This document shows positions 22,960 through 34,525 of a stretch of DNA of 64,000 bases, one piece after another. The stretch spans positions 7,200,001 to 7,264,000 of the forward strand of contig CANUEZ040000151.1 in assembly GCA_948099385.1 (NCBI GenBank), given 5' to 3'. The translations under genes and the position numbers were made by a program. The DNA is from Fasciola hepatica. Taxonomy: Eukaryota; Platyhelminthes; Trematoda; Plagiorchiida; Fasciolidae. The notes under the pieces were generated by a model, which worked only from the letters and a program-made list of their open reading frames with translations, made no database searches and was not told the DNA's origin. The number at the start of each line of letters is the position of its first letter. Position 1 is the stretch's first letter.

Positions 22960-24480
22960 CCGAAAATTGTTCAGCGTCCTCCCGATGACTTATCAATGTC
23001 TGTTACCCAGCTTTATGAAGTTTGGCTGACGGGGAGGAGGTGCTTGAGGGCTGGAGAATTATAGACCAGTCGGCCTTGCATCAGGTTTATGTAGGTTCCC
23101 TGGAAACATGATCATATAGCACTTCTGCTTGCTTCTGGTCAATAACGAACAGACATCTGCACAAAACGGGTTTCTTGAGGAAACACTCTGCTTGACTTAC
23201 CTATTGATGTTCTTGGACGAGACCACATAACGAATGAATGAAGGCAAGACGGTGGAGTCTTTTTATTCGGATTCCGAATATTTAAGTCACCGCCTCACTG
23301 CAGACCTCTGGGATAATCGGGAAGGCCGGTAGTTAGATTAAACACCCTCTCAGGAATTGTTATTTTTGTGTCAAATTGTGTGATTATCTGTTGGGGTCGG
23401 GGAAGGGTGCCGGCGGAATGCCGCAGAGTTCAATACTGGGATCTATGATCTTCCCGTGAACAAGCTACGTAGTGAACGAACTATGCAGCCCGTTTTCCAT
23501 CCATGCGGATGATGTGAAGATGGTGGGCGGCGATTTAGCACAGGATATAGGTGCTGTCCTCAGATAGGCGGGAAGATGGGATTTACTTTTGAATCTCGCT
23601 AAGTGCCAAGTCCTGACTACCAACGTAGAGGGAAAGTGCAGCATCTCTTTCCAAGGGTGCCAAAGGCGGGATATTTAAGCATGGTAGTCACGCGGGACTC
23701 TGAGCCCCAAGGACAGTTCCAGAAATCTGCACATATGACCAGAAGGGTAATAAAATCAATGCGTAATAAGCTTGCATGAAAATACCAGGAGCCCTCATCG
23801 TTTTTTGCAAGGTTTCTTTGTAACCACTACTGGAGTACAGTGTGTAGGCATGGGCTGATGGCCACCGCAAGGCTAAAGAAGGTTTATAGGGGGCTGCAAC
23901 TTGCGACTTCAAGGATCACTGACCAGAGGGAAGTCTTACGCTCAGCTTCCAGAAAATCTCATCCTCCTCTATTTGTCGCGTAATGGAAGCCGGGCAACTT
24001 AATGGAAGAGTTCAAGATTGTGAAGGGCCTGTCAGTTATGGGCATGGGTGGTTTTTTCGTCTCCACTCTTCATCACGGCACCAGGCAACGTGGTCTTAGG
24101 CTGCAATGGGTACGCTGGGTATACGAGCCAGGTTTTTCACAAGCAGGGTAGCAACCCTGTAAGAAAGACTGCCAGCGGATGCTGCCGGATGCAACAGCGT
24201 ACCACCTTTCGAGTACGCCCCAAATAAACCATGGAATGGCGTTTCCGGAGTTAGATATACGGATGATAGGGGCGAGATAGTGGGCTGCTGGTATTTTTTT
24301 CAACGAACTTGTCCGTAAAGTTAAACGGTCCCACAAATTCTGCCTTCCAGGTCAAGCCATCAGCGCACGATGTTGGCAGCCGGGGAACATCTCCAACATT
24401 ACAACGATTAAGATGCACATTTAATCCCGAGCATGTTTGTCCCGCGCAAATAGAACCTAACTGAACTGAACACATCAACC
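22960..24480 (+). pseudogene. Non-LTR RT, heavily degraded
   Basis: Plus-strand LINE polymerase readable only by changing frame many times. ENYRPVGLASGL near 23050 matches the N(Y/W)RPVSL-type block; QNGFLEETLCLTYL near 23165 matches QHGFxxxxSCLTNL. GMPQSSILGSMIFP near 23420-23460 is the GxPQGSVLGP block, and HADDVKMVGGDLAQD at 23502-23545 is the catalytic box with both Asp residues. WDLLLNLAKCQVLTTN and, further on, motifs leading to a C-terminus near 24470 follow. There are many stops. This lineage (HADDVK, AKCQVLTTN) differs from the CR1-like copies at 17.8, 53.8 and 61.2 kb, so at least two LINE lineages are present. Confidence 0.75.
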
Positions 24481-24900
24481 TCGAAAACCAGCACGTATAT
24501 AGAGCTTACAGTTCGTTTTAGTTCGGTTTACAAGATGAGTGCGGCAGCGCAACAGGAATTGCCCAGGTTGTTACACTGTTACCACCTTGGATCTGCATGT
24601 GCTGCGATTGTGAAGAGATCAAGCCTTCTTTGGCCGCAAAACAGAGAAGGCGGGAAGTAGTTTAGGCCGCTGTGCTCCCATCCGAAGGGTGACCAGAGTC
24701 CTCCCCACCAGCTGCTAACAGCTGGTAACCGGTCACCGGTGAAGCCACGGCTCACAAAGGTTAAAGTTCAGACAAAAGGTCAACAACGATATGAGTGGTG
24801 AGTGGAAAGGACGATGATTTTGGGAAGGGGACTGTCAGCTATGAAATGAGGAAAGACTGAAACGAAGCATGCAAGCAAGGAGATACAAACGGACAAAATT

Positions 24901-26310
24901 TTAGCGCGATTTTTCCCTGAAGACATTTTTTAATCTCCTGTATAGCTTTCTCTTGAAAGCCAATACCGACGAACCACCTATGACGTCAGCCATTAATTTA
25001 TTCCATCCACATTGACTGAGATAAAACCCGTCCTCAGTTTGCTCCTTACTTCCTTGTTTACCTCCTCCTTGACACATCAGTTTCAAAACACCTCAGACTG
25101 TCGATAATGGTATAGTCTAGACATCTACTGAACGTGCTCGTAACTCACTACCAGGAATGGCCTAATTCCACTTATGCTCTGGAACCCCATAGGAGACCAG
25201 AAGGGATTTGGGTTTACCAATCCACCGGGCAGGCTGCCCCATTTTTTGCTGCCGTTTTACCCAAGGTGTGCGACCTCATAATCAGCCCGGTCCAAACTCA
25301 TCAGCTTCTCGTGTGCCCTTGTTTGGGAGTCTAAAGCCATCAGGTACAGACTACGTGGCATAGGACCAAGAAAGCCTTTCATTACCTTGAGAGTTCTGTG
25401 AGATCGCCTAGAGGACATTTTGCTTCCAAAGAAAAACGTTCGGGGTCACAGCCTTTCTTCATGTACCTCGCTTCTTTTCCCTCAAACGGTCTGGGTCTCA
25501 AGACTTTGGACCTTCTCCAGACAAGCGGCTTTTTGTTTCAGGAGGACTGCCCCAAGCTCACAAGCCCCTTTCTAAGCGAGATTGTACCATAGCCACGTGA
25601 GCTGGCATGATTATTTCCGGCTTCCTTAGCGACAAGTCTGGCAACAGTGTCAGAGTCTTCAAAGCCCAAGCAGTTCACTAGCCTGACCATGGATTTTCGT
25701 GGATCAGGGGACCCCGAGGACCTTAAATCCACAGAGCGCCTCTGCGGTGGGTTGATCTAGATCATGGACAACACTCAAGCTTTCCACTGCCCTTGGTAAC
25801 AAACAGATTTCCCGAAAAGAAGACTGAGTTTAACTTGCTTGACCGGTCCGGGAAGGCTCTTATCTGTGCCTAGACCACACCTGCCCCCATATCCTACGAC
25901 CTTACAGTAAACCAGAGAAATAAGGCCAGGCCCTTAAAAGGCGGAAGCCAGGTCGTCCCTAAACAGTGAAAATAAGGTCGGACTTGGAACGGGTCTCTGA
26001 GGCACTCCGACGGTGACGGTCACCAAACTAATGCACCCGTCCCTGCCTCGAAGCAAAAAGTTTCTCGGAAAAATAAGTCCGCCGGCTCTATTTTTGCCAA
26101 TCCGTCAGTGCCAAAGGTTGTCGACTTGCCCAGCAAATGACAACGATTATCGTAGCCGGTGGCCTTGAGAAATTCGGGGTAAAATACTCTGACCTGTTTG
26201 CCTTCACCCGGCAGTTCATTCACTTCACCTTAGAGGCATAAGTAAAAGGTCAGACAAGATCTATATTTTCAGAATACACCCCGGTTTGTGCTGGGCTTGG
26301 CGTGGCTCTG
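24901..26310 (-). pseudogene. Non-LTR RT, heavily degraded, minus strand
   Basis: Minus-strand LINE relic facing the plus-strand one at 22.9-24.5 kb. Near 25975-26020 a frame reads VTVTVGVPQRPVPSPTLFSL, corresponding to TSGVPQGSVLxPTLFSL, and upstream of it RETFCFEAGTGALV. The C-terminal end near 24905-25040 reads SSVLAFKRKLYRRLKNVF, the FKRKLD-type terminal motif. The catalytic ADD box is not recognisable. Gaps and stops are frequent, so this is an old copy. Confidence 0.6.
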
Positions 26311-28640
26311 AATACTATCGCAGGCTCTGAGGAACGTCAGCTGGGAAGAACCTCCCAAGAACTGAGCACTAGATGCCAGTGGAGATTGCAGGTCTGTGGT
26401 TTCCCACCGTAGACCTAGGTCCAATCTTGTTTATCAGCACCGATGTCATGCTTTTCCAGCCCCGAGGCAGCTTATTCTGGTCCACGTGAACCAGAGCAGT
26501 TACGTTATGGTGGTGCTTCATGGAAGCCGGGTGGACGCCTTCCGTACCGCCTCAGTTATTGACATTTATGGATGTAGACCCTTACGTACGACACCCTCTC
26601 AAAGACTGTCTGTTTGACTACGGCAGTGGAAGTACCGGCCTCAAGTCGTCTGGGTCTCTGCCAGCTACCCCGTATACACTTAAAAATGTCCTCGCCTAGG
26701 ACATCCACTATGCTCTGGTCATTATTGATGCAGAGCGGACATATTCCTCCTTTCGTTGAGCTTTTCGACTGTGTGGAAGTCTGAAAGGTTTTCGGCTGCT
26801 TTCTATGCCTTCGGCCAATAAGGACCTAGGCTCCCGCTTAGAAACTTACTGACGGCTCAGTATCTCTCTTCTAGGCCTCGTATGACGAGTTTAGTCTAGC
26901 TGGTTGCCGGTAGCTTTATAAAGGTTCCAGCTACATTTTGCAAGTTTGATGGCTCTAGCTACGGCAGCCTTCACAATGATTTGCCACCCCCGATTCTTCC
27001 TTTAGATGATGCAAACACCTATCTCAGGGCACCAAGAAACCTCTTTATCACACTCCAGCCATCCTCGACAGTCACATCTGCTGTATCCCAAACCAACCCT
27101 CCCGTTCTAGTGCGAAGCTGGTCTACCTACAAGGTACCGGAGTTTCAAACCAGTTCTGAGGGTGCCTTGGGTTGCCGCATGCACGGGATAAGTGTGGAAC
27201 CCATGATCACCCTTGCACAAAGGCGCATGGCGTTGTTGTTCTGGGGCGTCGTTCAGGAGGTTAGGTATTGCCGGCTAGTGATTGTGCTACTGGTTAAAGC
27301 CACCCACCAAGACGGTTTTATGGTAATATTGGTATGTTTGTGGATGGGCTCAGGGCGAACCGCATCTCATGACCAAGTGCTACAAGTGGCAACATGATAA
27401 GAGATTACAAAAGGGCAAAATAAGAGCACACGAACGACTGTGTGGTGAAAGCTAAAATGGGCTGAAGTGACCAAAACACTCAGCAAATTTGAAAATTAAG
27501 GTCGGACGGTCATTTTGGCTGTTGTCAGGCGAAGTCAGTTGAAAATTCGGGGTACTTATAAAAGTGGTGCCGGAAACGGTGAAAGCCGTTGGAAGTACGA
27601 AGGCACTCAAAGAATGTTTTATTTATCTTTCCAGAAAGGAAGAATTTATGGATTGAAAATGGAAAGTCACTAGCTGGCTGTAGCACGTGAAAGCAATATG
27701 AACAGAAAACTCGGTAATGTACTAGAATGGAACTTCAGAGATGGGCGGTCGGCAAATTGTTCCGTTTATAATAGGCACTTCAAGAGGCATCGACGCTGAT
27801 GAAGGAATATGGAGATTGATCTATCCGGTGGGCTTTATAAGGCGCAGACAGGTGATGCGGATATAGAACCATTCCCAGTTAAGTATCACACTAGTGGCAG
27901 TGCTGGAGGGCTGGAAGACGACTGCCAGAGTGAGGATGAAAGAAAGGTAAAGATACGGTAGGTGGACAATGGGTGTACAACTTTTACCAACCATTATGAC
28001 AGGTGTGGCGTGTGATGGTGACGGAACGGCGAAGCTTCAGGTAGAAGCGCACCTAAGGCTTTCAGATATGGAGAAAACATGACGATCTTAAAAACCAGGA
28101 CAAACCAATGGGATAGCACGGTGGAGAAAATCTGTGGATCTAAGGAAGGTTGCAGATTATCACTAATCACCCCACCGACTACTGGAGGATCACGGGAGGT
28201 TAATTCTGGGCGAAATTAAATGATTCATTGATTGGCTAGTGCTAGCTAGTTCTGACATGGGGAGCGGACATTAATATGAATGCGACAGAAGAGTAGATAG
28301 ACGTGGAACTCAGGGAAGGTGGGCAAAGGAATACCTGCCGAGGTCGATGAGTATTTATGTAAGCAACAACTATGTTAAAAGAAGGTAGATGATGAGTAGA
28401 AGTAAAAGCTGTCCACTGTTCAGTACATAGACAGTGCTGAATTGAGCCACGGGTTAAAAGGGTACTCTCTAAAGTCCTTTCAAGGGCACACTTGAAATGA
28501 AACCGGAGAAAAACTGAGAGGGACAGAGTGAAGGACACGTTTGCAGCAGCAGCGATAGCTAATAATGGAGTTCTGTACTCCATAAGTGGTTCTTGTTGAC
28601 GGGACGTACTGTACCCTGGACACTTATCTTGGAAGCCCTT
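26311..28640. other. No recognisable gene
   Basis: The first part may contain eroded upstream sequence of the minus LINE. The stretch 27893-27955 (GGCAGTGCTGGAGGGCTGGAAGACGACTGCC) faintly recalls the unit repeated at 4861 and 8150. No confident protein match. Confidence 0.4.
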
Positions 28641-28650
28641 TCTGGAGTTG

Positions 28651-28765
28651 GGAGTTGAGATCCACCGACCTAGTTGAGCCCGCAGGTCGTTGCAAGCTTC
28701 CTACATGCCCGAAGTGCACCAGCCAAAGCGGTGGACCTGATCGTGTCCCGCACAGTTGGGATAAG
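28651..28765 (+). repeat. Family S short repeat, copy S-B
   Basis: GATCCACCGACCTAGTTGAGC at the 5' end and CCAAAGCGGTGGACCTGATCGTG at the 3' end match the other S copies. The sequence after it (CCCGCACAGTTGGGA-AAGAGTGG) also matches the flank of the copy at 60628, so the repeat may extend past 28765. Confidence 0.7.
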
Positions 28766-30643
28766 AGTGGAACGTATGACTGCGGTAAAATCGAGCGGTC
28801 CAGGTTCTGGTGGCCACTTTGTGGGATCCTGGGAGCGGAGCCGACAAGAAAGCAGTCAAGTGACGGATGAAAATCAAATGGTATTTAAAGTCCATCCACC
28901 CTATCCAACGAGAAACAGTCCAAGTTATTATTCATGAGATGAAGTAAGCTATAATCCTCCACCGGGGGGAGAAGTTATGGGGAAGGAATGGACCGGGCTG
29001 CAGTCCGGAGGTTCTATCCGCTGTGGATTTAGGGGGAGACATAGAAGGAGAATATCATGCAACAATCTAGATCATTCAAGGAACCACCAGTGACAGAAAT
29101 GGACAGTCTTAAACTAAGGCGCTGGATTCTGAGATTAAACGACAAACGGAAGGGAAAGTAGAAAGGTTGTAGTGACGGATTACCCCGATACTTAGTGCCA
29201 ACTACCAGTGAAACAAGGAAGCAAGAGGAAACGTCGTCTAGTGTGGATAATTATGGTCCGTTAGGGATACCATGGGGCAGAGTGCGGCGGCGAGGGACGG
29301 TGTTGTGACAAGGATACTTGTATTTCACCTGCCAAACAAGTCAAGCCTTTCAACACGTACAATCGTTCATTTAGGCCTTTTTCCAGACTGCGCCGCACCA
29401 AGATTGCCATTGCCGCTGCTTAAGCGCTTCGGCTGCTTCCTGTCTAGTTGCTTGTGGCCGATGGCTTGCTTCTTTTGACCGTCATTTCCCTTCGGTTGGT
29501 CCGACTGTCTTGGTTGACGGCTTGATCGGCAGCCCTTCACCTGGGCTATCTTGCTGGTTGCCGGAGATTCCGCTGCTTCCTCTCAGGTCGTCTGTATGCC
29601 TCGTTTTGCCTGCTTCGGGAAGCTTCCGACATATTCGCCCCCTGTTCTTTTGTCTGTGGCCCTCGTTTGGTTCGTTCATTCGCCTTGGTGTTCAAGCTGT
29701 TCCCTAGCCCCAGCATTCCCTGTTACAATATGAGCTCCTGATAGGGTGAATGAATAAACCATGGGGTGTACACAGGTGGAGTCCTAACAAGACCGGATGT
29801 AGCGTGTTAGCTGAAAGGAAAACCTTGACGTTTGCGAAGTTTCGTTTGTCAGAACAAGATCTACAATCCCATGACAAGTTGGCGTAGGAAATGAGAACAG
29901 TTCTCGGGGTCACGGGGATGCTGGTGTCGGTGGTAAACGTTTTCGCAGCAGTAGATAAGAGGGAAGAGATAACGGGTCCGCCGTGCCAGATAGTGAAGCT
30001 GCCGGCCAGAAGAGATTGCTCCTTGTGAGGTTGATGGTGAGTATAGCACCGAACCGGAGAACAAGAGCCACGGAAGTTTATATAAGGAAAGGAAGACGTC
30101 AGGTCAAGGAGTGTCCACCTATCTAACCCTAACAAAACGGAAAGTTAAATGTTTGCTGAATGTCAAACTGCAAGAAATGTAACGGCTTGTTCACCAGAAC
30201 CGGGCCCATGTCCTAAAATGGTGAAATGGGGGTATTGACAAGTGAGCGGCCTACGCTTGAGAAAACGCCGGCACAGTGATGAGATAAAACCATGTATTGC
30301 CGTATATTTTCTGGCATTAGGGATATTCCGAAGCTTGAAAGATGCCGATGAGAAAGAGTGTTTCCGACTACTGTAAGCAGACTGCATCAAATGATGAATC
30401 AACAGAGCAACAGTGGCCAATACGGTCTCGCGGACAGGGTGTTAAATATAAGAAGGGGACAAACAGGCACACGAATAGTGTTGTTGACAGTCATAGGGTA
30501 ACAGCTTGACCGCTTCTATCTACGTTCTACGGAACAGAAGGAATCCTCAGCTCCCTGGGATCCATCAATGATTACTATCTACCGAACAGTAGTAGTTAAA
30601 TGCATCACAAAGTTACTAGCAAGTAGTGTGCGGGATCATTAAA
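28766..30643. other. No recognisable gene
   Basis: 29390-29740 is a CT/GC-rich stretch with repeated CTGCTTCC and TTCGG words. 30605-30643 is similar (reverse complement) to 31061-31090 and belongs to the structure around the inverted pair. No protein family recognised. Confidence 0.45.
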
Positions 30644-30998
30644 TATTTGTTTGGCTGACTGCCCTTTGGACTCTACCCTTCAGGCACAAACCTCAGCTCA
30701 TCCTGCCAACCTGCACTCAGAAGCACTAGACTCGAGTATCGCTCCTGTCGGAGCTCATTAGTGGTGCGTATTTTCTGCTACGCCCAGGGTTTGAACCTGG
30801 GCCCTTTCACCTCGAAGGCATGTATGTTACCACTCTTCCACCCCGGTCCCTTCCGGGCCCACCCGAATCGTCGAGGTATTGTCGTTCAGAAGCTGGCGGC
30901 TATGACGGCCATGGATGGCTGACGGCTTCGAATAGAGACATGGTACCTGCTCCGTTAACTCTATGCGAATGCTTCCCACCAAGTCAGGTCTTCTCTAC
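30644..30998 (-). mobile_element. tRNA-like SINE-type element, left arm
   Basis: Read on the minus strand, a tRNA-like block sits in the middle of the arm. An A-box-like TGGAAGAGTGGT (30829-30840) and a B-box-like GGTTCAAACCC (30787-30797) lie at tRNA-like spacing. The T-arm has a perfect 6-bp stem with loop TTCAAAC. RNA polymerase III promoters of this kind drive SINEs. The 3' end on this strand is the motif GCAGTCAGCCAAACAAATA. An open 60-codon frame exists in both arms but is unlikely to be a gene. Confidence 0.7.
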
Positions 30999-31039
30999 AG
31001 GATAGGGTGCACATCCCCCATTTTACACTAGTCCGAATA

Positions 31040-31090
31040 GCAGTCAGCTAAACAAATATTCTTCAATCACGCACACTGCTTGCAAGTAAT
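31040..31090 (+). repeat. Isolated SINE-like tail between the arms
   Basis: GCAGTCAGCTAAACAAATATT repeats the 3' terminus of the right arm, and the next 28 bp resemble the reverse complement of 30609-30640, just outside the left arm. The spacer is therefore also partly built from the same family and its flank. Confidence 0.7.
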
Positions 31091-31155
31091 TGCCTGATGC
31101 GTATACCAAAAACGCTATGCAGGTTTAGAATGGGGGAGGGGGTGCTTCCCGTCAC

Positions 31156-31510
31156 GTAGAGAAGACCTGACTTGGTGGGAAGCATTCGCATAGAGTTAAC
31201 GGAGCAGGTACCATGTCTCTATTCGAAGCCGTCAGCCATCCATGGCCGTCATAGCCGCCAGCTTCTGAACGACAATACCTCGACGATTCGGGTGGGCCCG
31301 GAAGGGACCGGGGTGGAAGAGTGGTAACATACATGCCTTCGAGGTGAAAGGGCCCAGGTTCAAACCCTGGGCGTAGCAGAAAATACGCACCACTAATGAG
31401 CCCCGACAGGAGCGATACTCGAGTCTAGTGCTTCTGAGTGCAGGTTGGTAGGATGAGCTGAGGTTTGTGCCTGAAGGGTAGAGTCCAAAGGGCAGTCAGC
31501 TAAACAAATA
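31156..31510 (+). mobile_element. tRNA-like SINE-type element, right arm
   Basis: Same element as the left arm in opposite orientation, differing at three positions. The A-box-like motif is at 31314-31325 and the B-box-like at 31357-31367. The T-arm stem CCCAGG/CCTGGG is at 31353-31358 and 31366-31371. No complementary acceptor stem surrounds it, so it is a tRNA-derived module and not a working tRNA gene. About 150 bp precede the A-box, which is unusual for a simple tRNA-headed SINE. Confidence 0.72.
31314..31367 (+). promoter_or_regulatory. Predicted RNA polymerase III internal promoter (A and B boxes)
   Basis: TGGAAGAGTGGT agrees with TRGCNNAGYNGG at 10 of 12 positions, and GGTTCAAACCC with GGTTCGANTCC at 9 of 11. 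Spacing of about 31 bp between boxes is tRNA-like. The left arm carries the same pair at 30787-30840 on the minus strand. Confidence 0.6.
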
Positions 31511-32539
31511 GTTAGTAAGTTTCTCGTTAGTCTCCCGGCCGAAGTTTGTATACTCGAGTAGTAGGCGTGTAAATGTCCATGTAGCCAAACTGAACATGAT
31601 ACCACCAACCGCTCAGATGTCAACAACTCAAATATACCGATGCAGTAAAACACCACATATTTGCCGCTATGCATATCGCTGCTATCTCTGGCACCGGCTT
31701 AGGAACCTGTAGCACGGCTTCTATCAAACCACTTATCATGTTTGCGTTACTTGCTCAATGTTCAACCTGGTAGTGATCATTCACCATACTTCCCTATACA
31801 CTTACCGTCTCTATTCAGCCCTTCTCTATACCTCAGTAATCTGCCCTGTTCTCTTTGCCAACTTCAGTGGACCACCTACCACTCGTTTCAAGCTGACCTT
31901 TGCTTCACCCAAACAATAGGGGGCACATCCTACGGCCATCTAGTACGGATACAAAATATCCATTCGGCTCTTTATTTGCCCTGGGCAAAACAGCCACCCA
32001 CAGTAGTAGTGCCCCAGTCGAACCATCTCCAACGATGTTGTATCCAATATTCCGCCGGCTCTTATTCCATACGCAAGCTGAAGTGCCCTCTCTGCGATTG
32101 CAAACTATAACTCAAACCTTCATTCACTATATTTTTCCTCTGCTCCGGACCACTTTTCATGTTTACCGAAGAGCTCCCGCCTTTTCGGTTGGTTCAGAGA
32201 ACACCAGCCACTCCATATGCATCCAGTCTATTCGGAAACTAACTGCCTTCTGTCACAAGGCCTGACCTTGGAGCCCTGCCCCAATCTTTGGCAGCCACTC
32301 TCATAATAACCATGCCTCCGTTTACTGCCGCCAGCCCAAACAAACATCAATCTACCCAGGACTGTCTCATCCACCTCGTCAGCACCAGGACTGGCATTAC
32401 CTTCATCTCTAGCTCCTCCTGCTTCAATAAACACACAATCCTCTGTCGCGACAAGGAAGAAAATACAACAATTATGCCCTTGTTTGTCATCACTTTACGC
32501 TTTCTGCCATTGAAAATTCACCTTTGCGCATTCCTGGGT
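31511..32539. other. No recognisable gene
   Basis: CT-rich plus strand leading into the LINE endonuclease. Frames at 31742-32265 have no recognisable motif but could be eroded ORF1 of that LINE. Confidence 0.4.
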
Positions 32540-34275
32540 CCCCACGTCCAACTAGGACTTCATTCTCATCACGGAAACGTGGCTTAAAGCAAACACTGCT
32601 GCACTTAGACTTTGCCATACCGAGTTCAGAGCTTTAGAATACATGGCTGGATGGAGGTGCCTCCTACACCGCTAAGTCCCCTTCCGTCTTCTTGATGGAC
32701 GCGGCTGACGACTCATCTTGGGTAACTTAAATTTCAGCCACACAAACTCTAGCTGGGTTGCACCTATCGATCGCCCTAATCAGTCAAGAGCGACGTTGTT
32801 CCTAAAGTTGAAGCCCTCCAATTTTCCCTGCCTGCCTTGTGGGTTACAGGTTGATCACAGGTGATTTCATAGCTGAAGTGGTGGGTCGCTCATCAGATTG
32901 TTGCCCACGAATTTATCAAAATTCCTTTACCTGCACACACATCGGTGGTCTGACCCAAAACGTTCACTCACCCTCTGCAGGAATTACCACACTAGATCTG
33001 TTTTCTCAGGGTCTTAATAACGTGACCACCTTAGTTGGGGATAACTTCCCTAGACGTGGTCACAGGGCTGTCTCGTGGACTTTCTGTGTACCGAAATTCG
33101 TTGCTTCCTCCAGTCTGTTTGCCAGACTATATCACTGAGCTCACTAAGGCAGCCATCCAAATATAATGTGACCTTAAAATTGAGATACATCCTTTCGTTT
33201 CTCCTTTCTCAGGTTGTATCGCGTTGGCCTTACTCAACCCTCAACCGAAGTCTAATTAATATCACCCCACCTGTGCCAGCTTTGGAAAACTCGGGGAAAA
33301 ACAGACGCATACAGCTGAAATGCGAACTCTATGAACTTCAATGAATTGAACTCAAAACCCGGGATCTGATATGACACATACCCAAATAGGCCCACCATCA
33401 ATGACAATCTAATGACTTACGGATCCACTGCCTACCTCGGAGGAGTCACAAGCCTTGTGTCAACCAAAGACAAAAACCCCGGGTAATTTGATTAAAGTGA
33501 GAAACTATCAACCCCGAAAGATCGTACCTTTCATCATTGTCAACAACTCCAATTTGGATCAACCGGAAAACTGGGTGAAGCTTTCAAAACATTTTCTGCT
33601 TCTGCCCTCACGTAAAATGTACCCACTGCAATAGCACACTCCGCATGATCACCTAGTGAGACTCTATCCACAGCGTCAATTTGTCCCAATGACATTTGTC
33701 CGAATTCTTTACCACCGTATTACCTAAAAGGCCCGGAAGGTATTCCAGGGGCGGCTTTTGCCCCTTGCACAAAGGTGATTCTACTTATTTTCTCGGAGCT
33801 CACAGCCCTATGAATCACACACCGACAAACTGTAGAGTCTTGGAGAACCTGTCAAAAATAAGGCAAACGTTGTCCGTTTAACAAATACCTTGCCCAGTGT
33901 GAATCGATAAGGTTTCCTGTAAGTTCTTACGCGCTGTACCTGTCAGGCTTGTTTCCTGAACCCAGTCACAGAAGTTGCAGACAACTGCATGCCCCAGACG
34001 ACCATCCTTCTCAAATGCCTTCGTGGGAGTTTCGCACACTCGGCTCCAATGACAGGCCGCATTCCACTGCATCAGAAACCTGCTACTCAGTTTGATATAT
34101 TTTTATTTCTCCGACCGTTACTCTCTGGTTAGGAAGAATGGATCCGCCTCTAGGTTCAAATCTGTTGATAATGGCGTCATCCAAGGCAGCTCTCCGCGTC
34201 CAGCTCTTTCCTCTGTATAGGTAAACGACGTTTTTATTGTCCTATTCCGAGGCGGTTTCCGCCTCTTTTCAAGCT
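32540..34275 (+). pseudogene. CR1/Jockey-like LINE, endonuclease and N-terminal RT
   Basis: Degraded LINE with endonuclease followed by RT. LITETWL-like sequence near 32565 is the first AP-endonuclease block. 32845-33090 reads LITGDFIAEV ... GGLTQNVHSPSAGITTLDLF ... RRGHRAVSWTF. It parallels the copies at 63 kb (IIAGDFN ... GGWAQHVSCPTKGNNILDLVF ... GSDHRIV) position by position, with the SDH motif changed to RGH. RT N-terminal motif LHKGDSTYF..HSPMNHTPTNCRVLEN lies at 33765-33845, and NGVIQGSSP..VNDVFIVLF at 34165-34250. The ADD box and everything after it are missing; an S repeat starts 135 bp later. Confidence 0.75.
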
Positions 34276-34410
34276 AATTCAGAACCTTGAATACTTTGGA
34301 ATCCGGGATGCTTACTCCTGTTACGTTCTGGGATTCCTTGGTGCCTGGTGGCCTGATCGCGGACTACTTGATATCTACGGCCGTTTGACCCCACCGAGAA
34401 AACTCATGGC

Positions 34411-34525
34411 AATCCCAGCGGTGCGAGGCGCGTTCAGATCCACCGCTTTGGCCGGCGCACATCGGGCTTGCAGGCCGTCTGCAACGATATGCGCGCTCAA
34501 CTAGGCTAGTGGATCACACCTCCTG
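34411..34525 (-). repeat. Family S short repeat, copy S-C
   Basis: The best-preserved copy for the A-box. On the minus strand TAGCCTAGTTGA (about 34499-34510) fits TRGCNNAGYNGG at 11 of 12 positions. The 3' part GGTGGATCTGA corresponds to the B-box position but fits poorly. Its outer end GGATCACACCTCCTGT matches 60626-60641 in reverse complement. Confidence 0.7.

Larger units (their letters stand above)
30644..31510. repeat. Near-perfect long inverted repeat of two SINE-like elements
   Basis: Two 355-bp arms (30644-30998 and 31156-31510) are reverse complements with 3 differences and no gap by eye, separated by 157 bp. Weaker similarity continues inward for about 25 bp on each side. The pair could form a cruciform in DNA or a long hairpin if transcribed. 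Confidence 0.95.

Noticed and set aside
30820..31334. Identical 60-residue frames on opposite strands
   Set aside because: They are the same part of the inverted SINE-like arms read on each strand; the peptide overlaps the tRNA-like block and has no sign of being coding.
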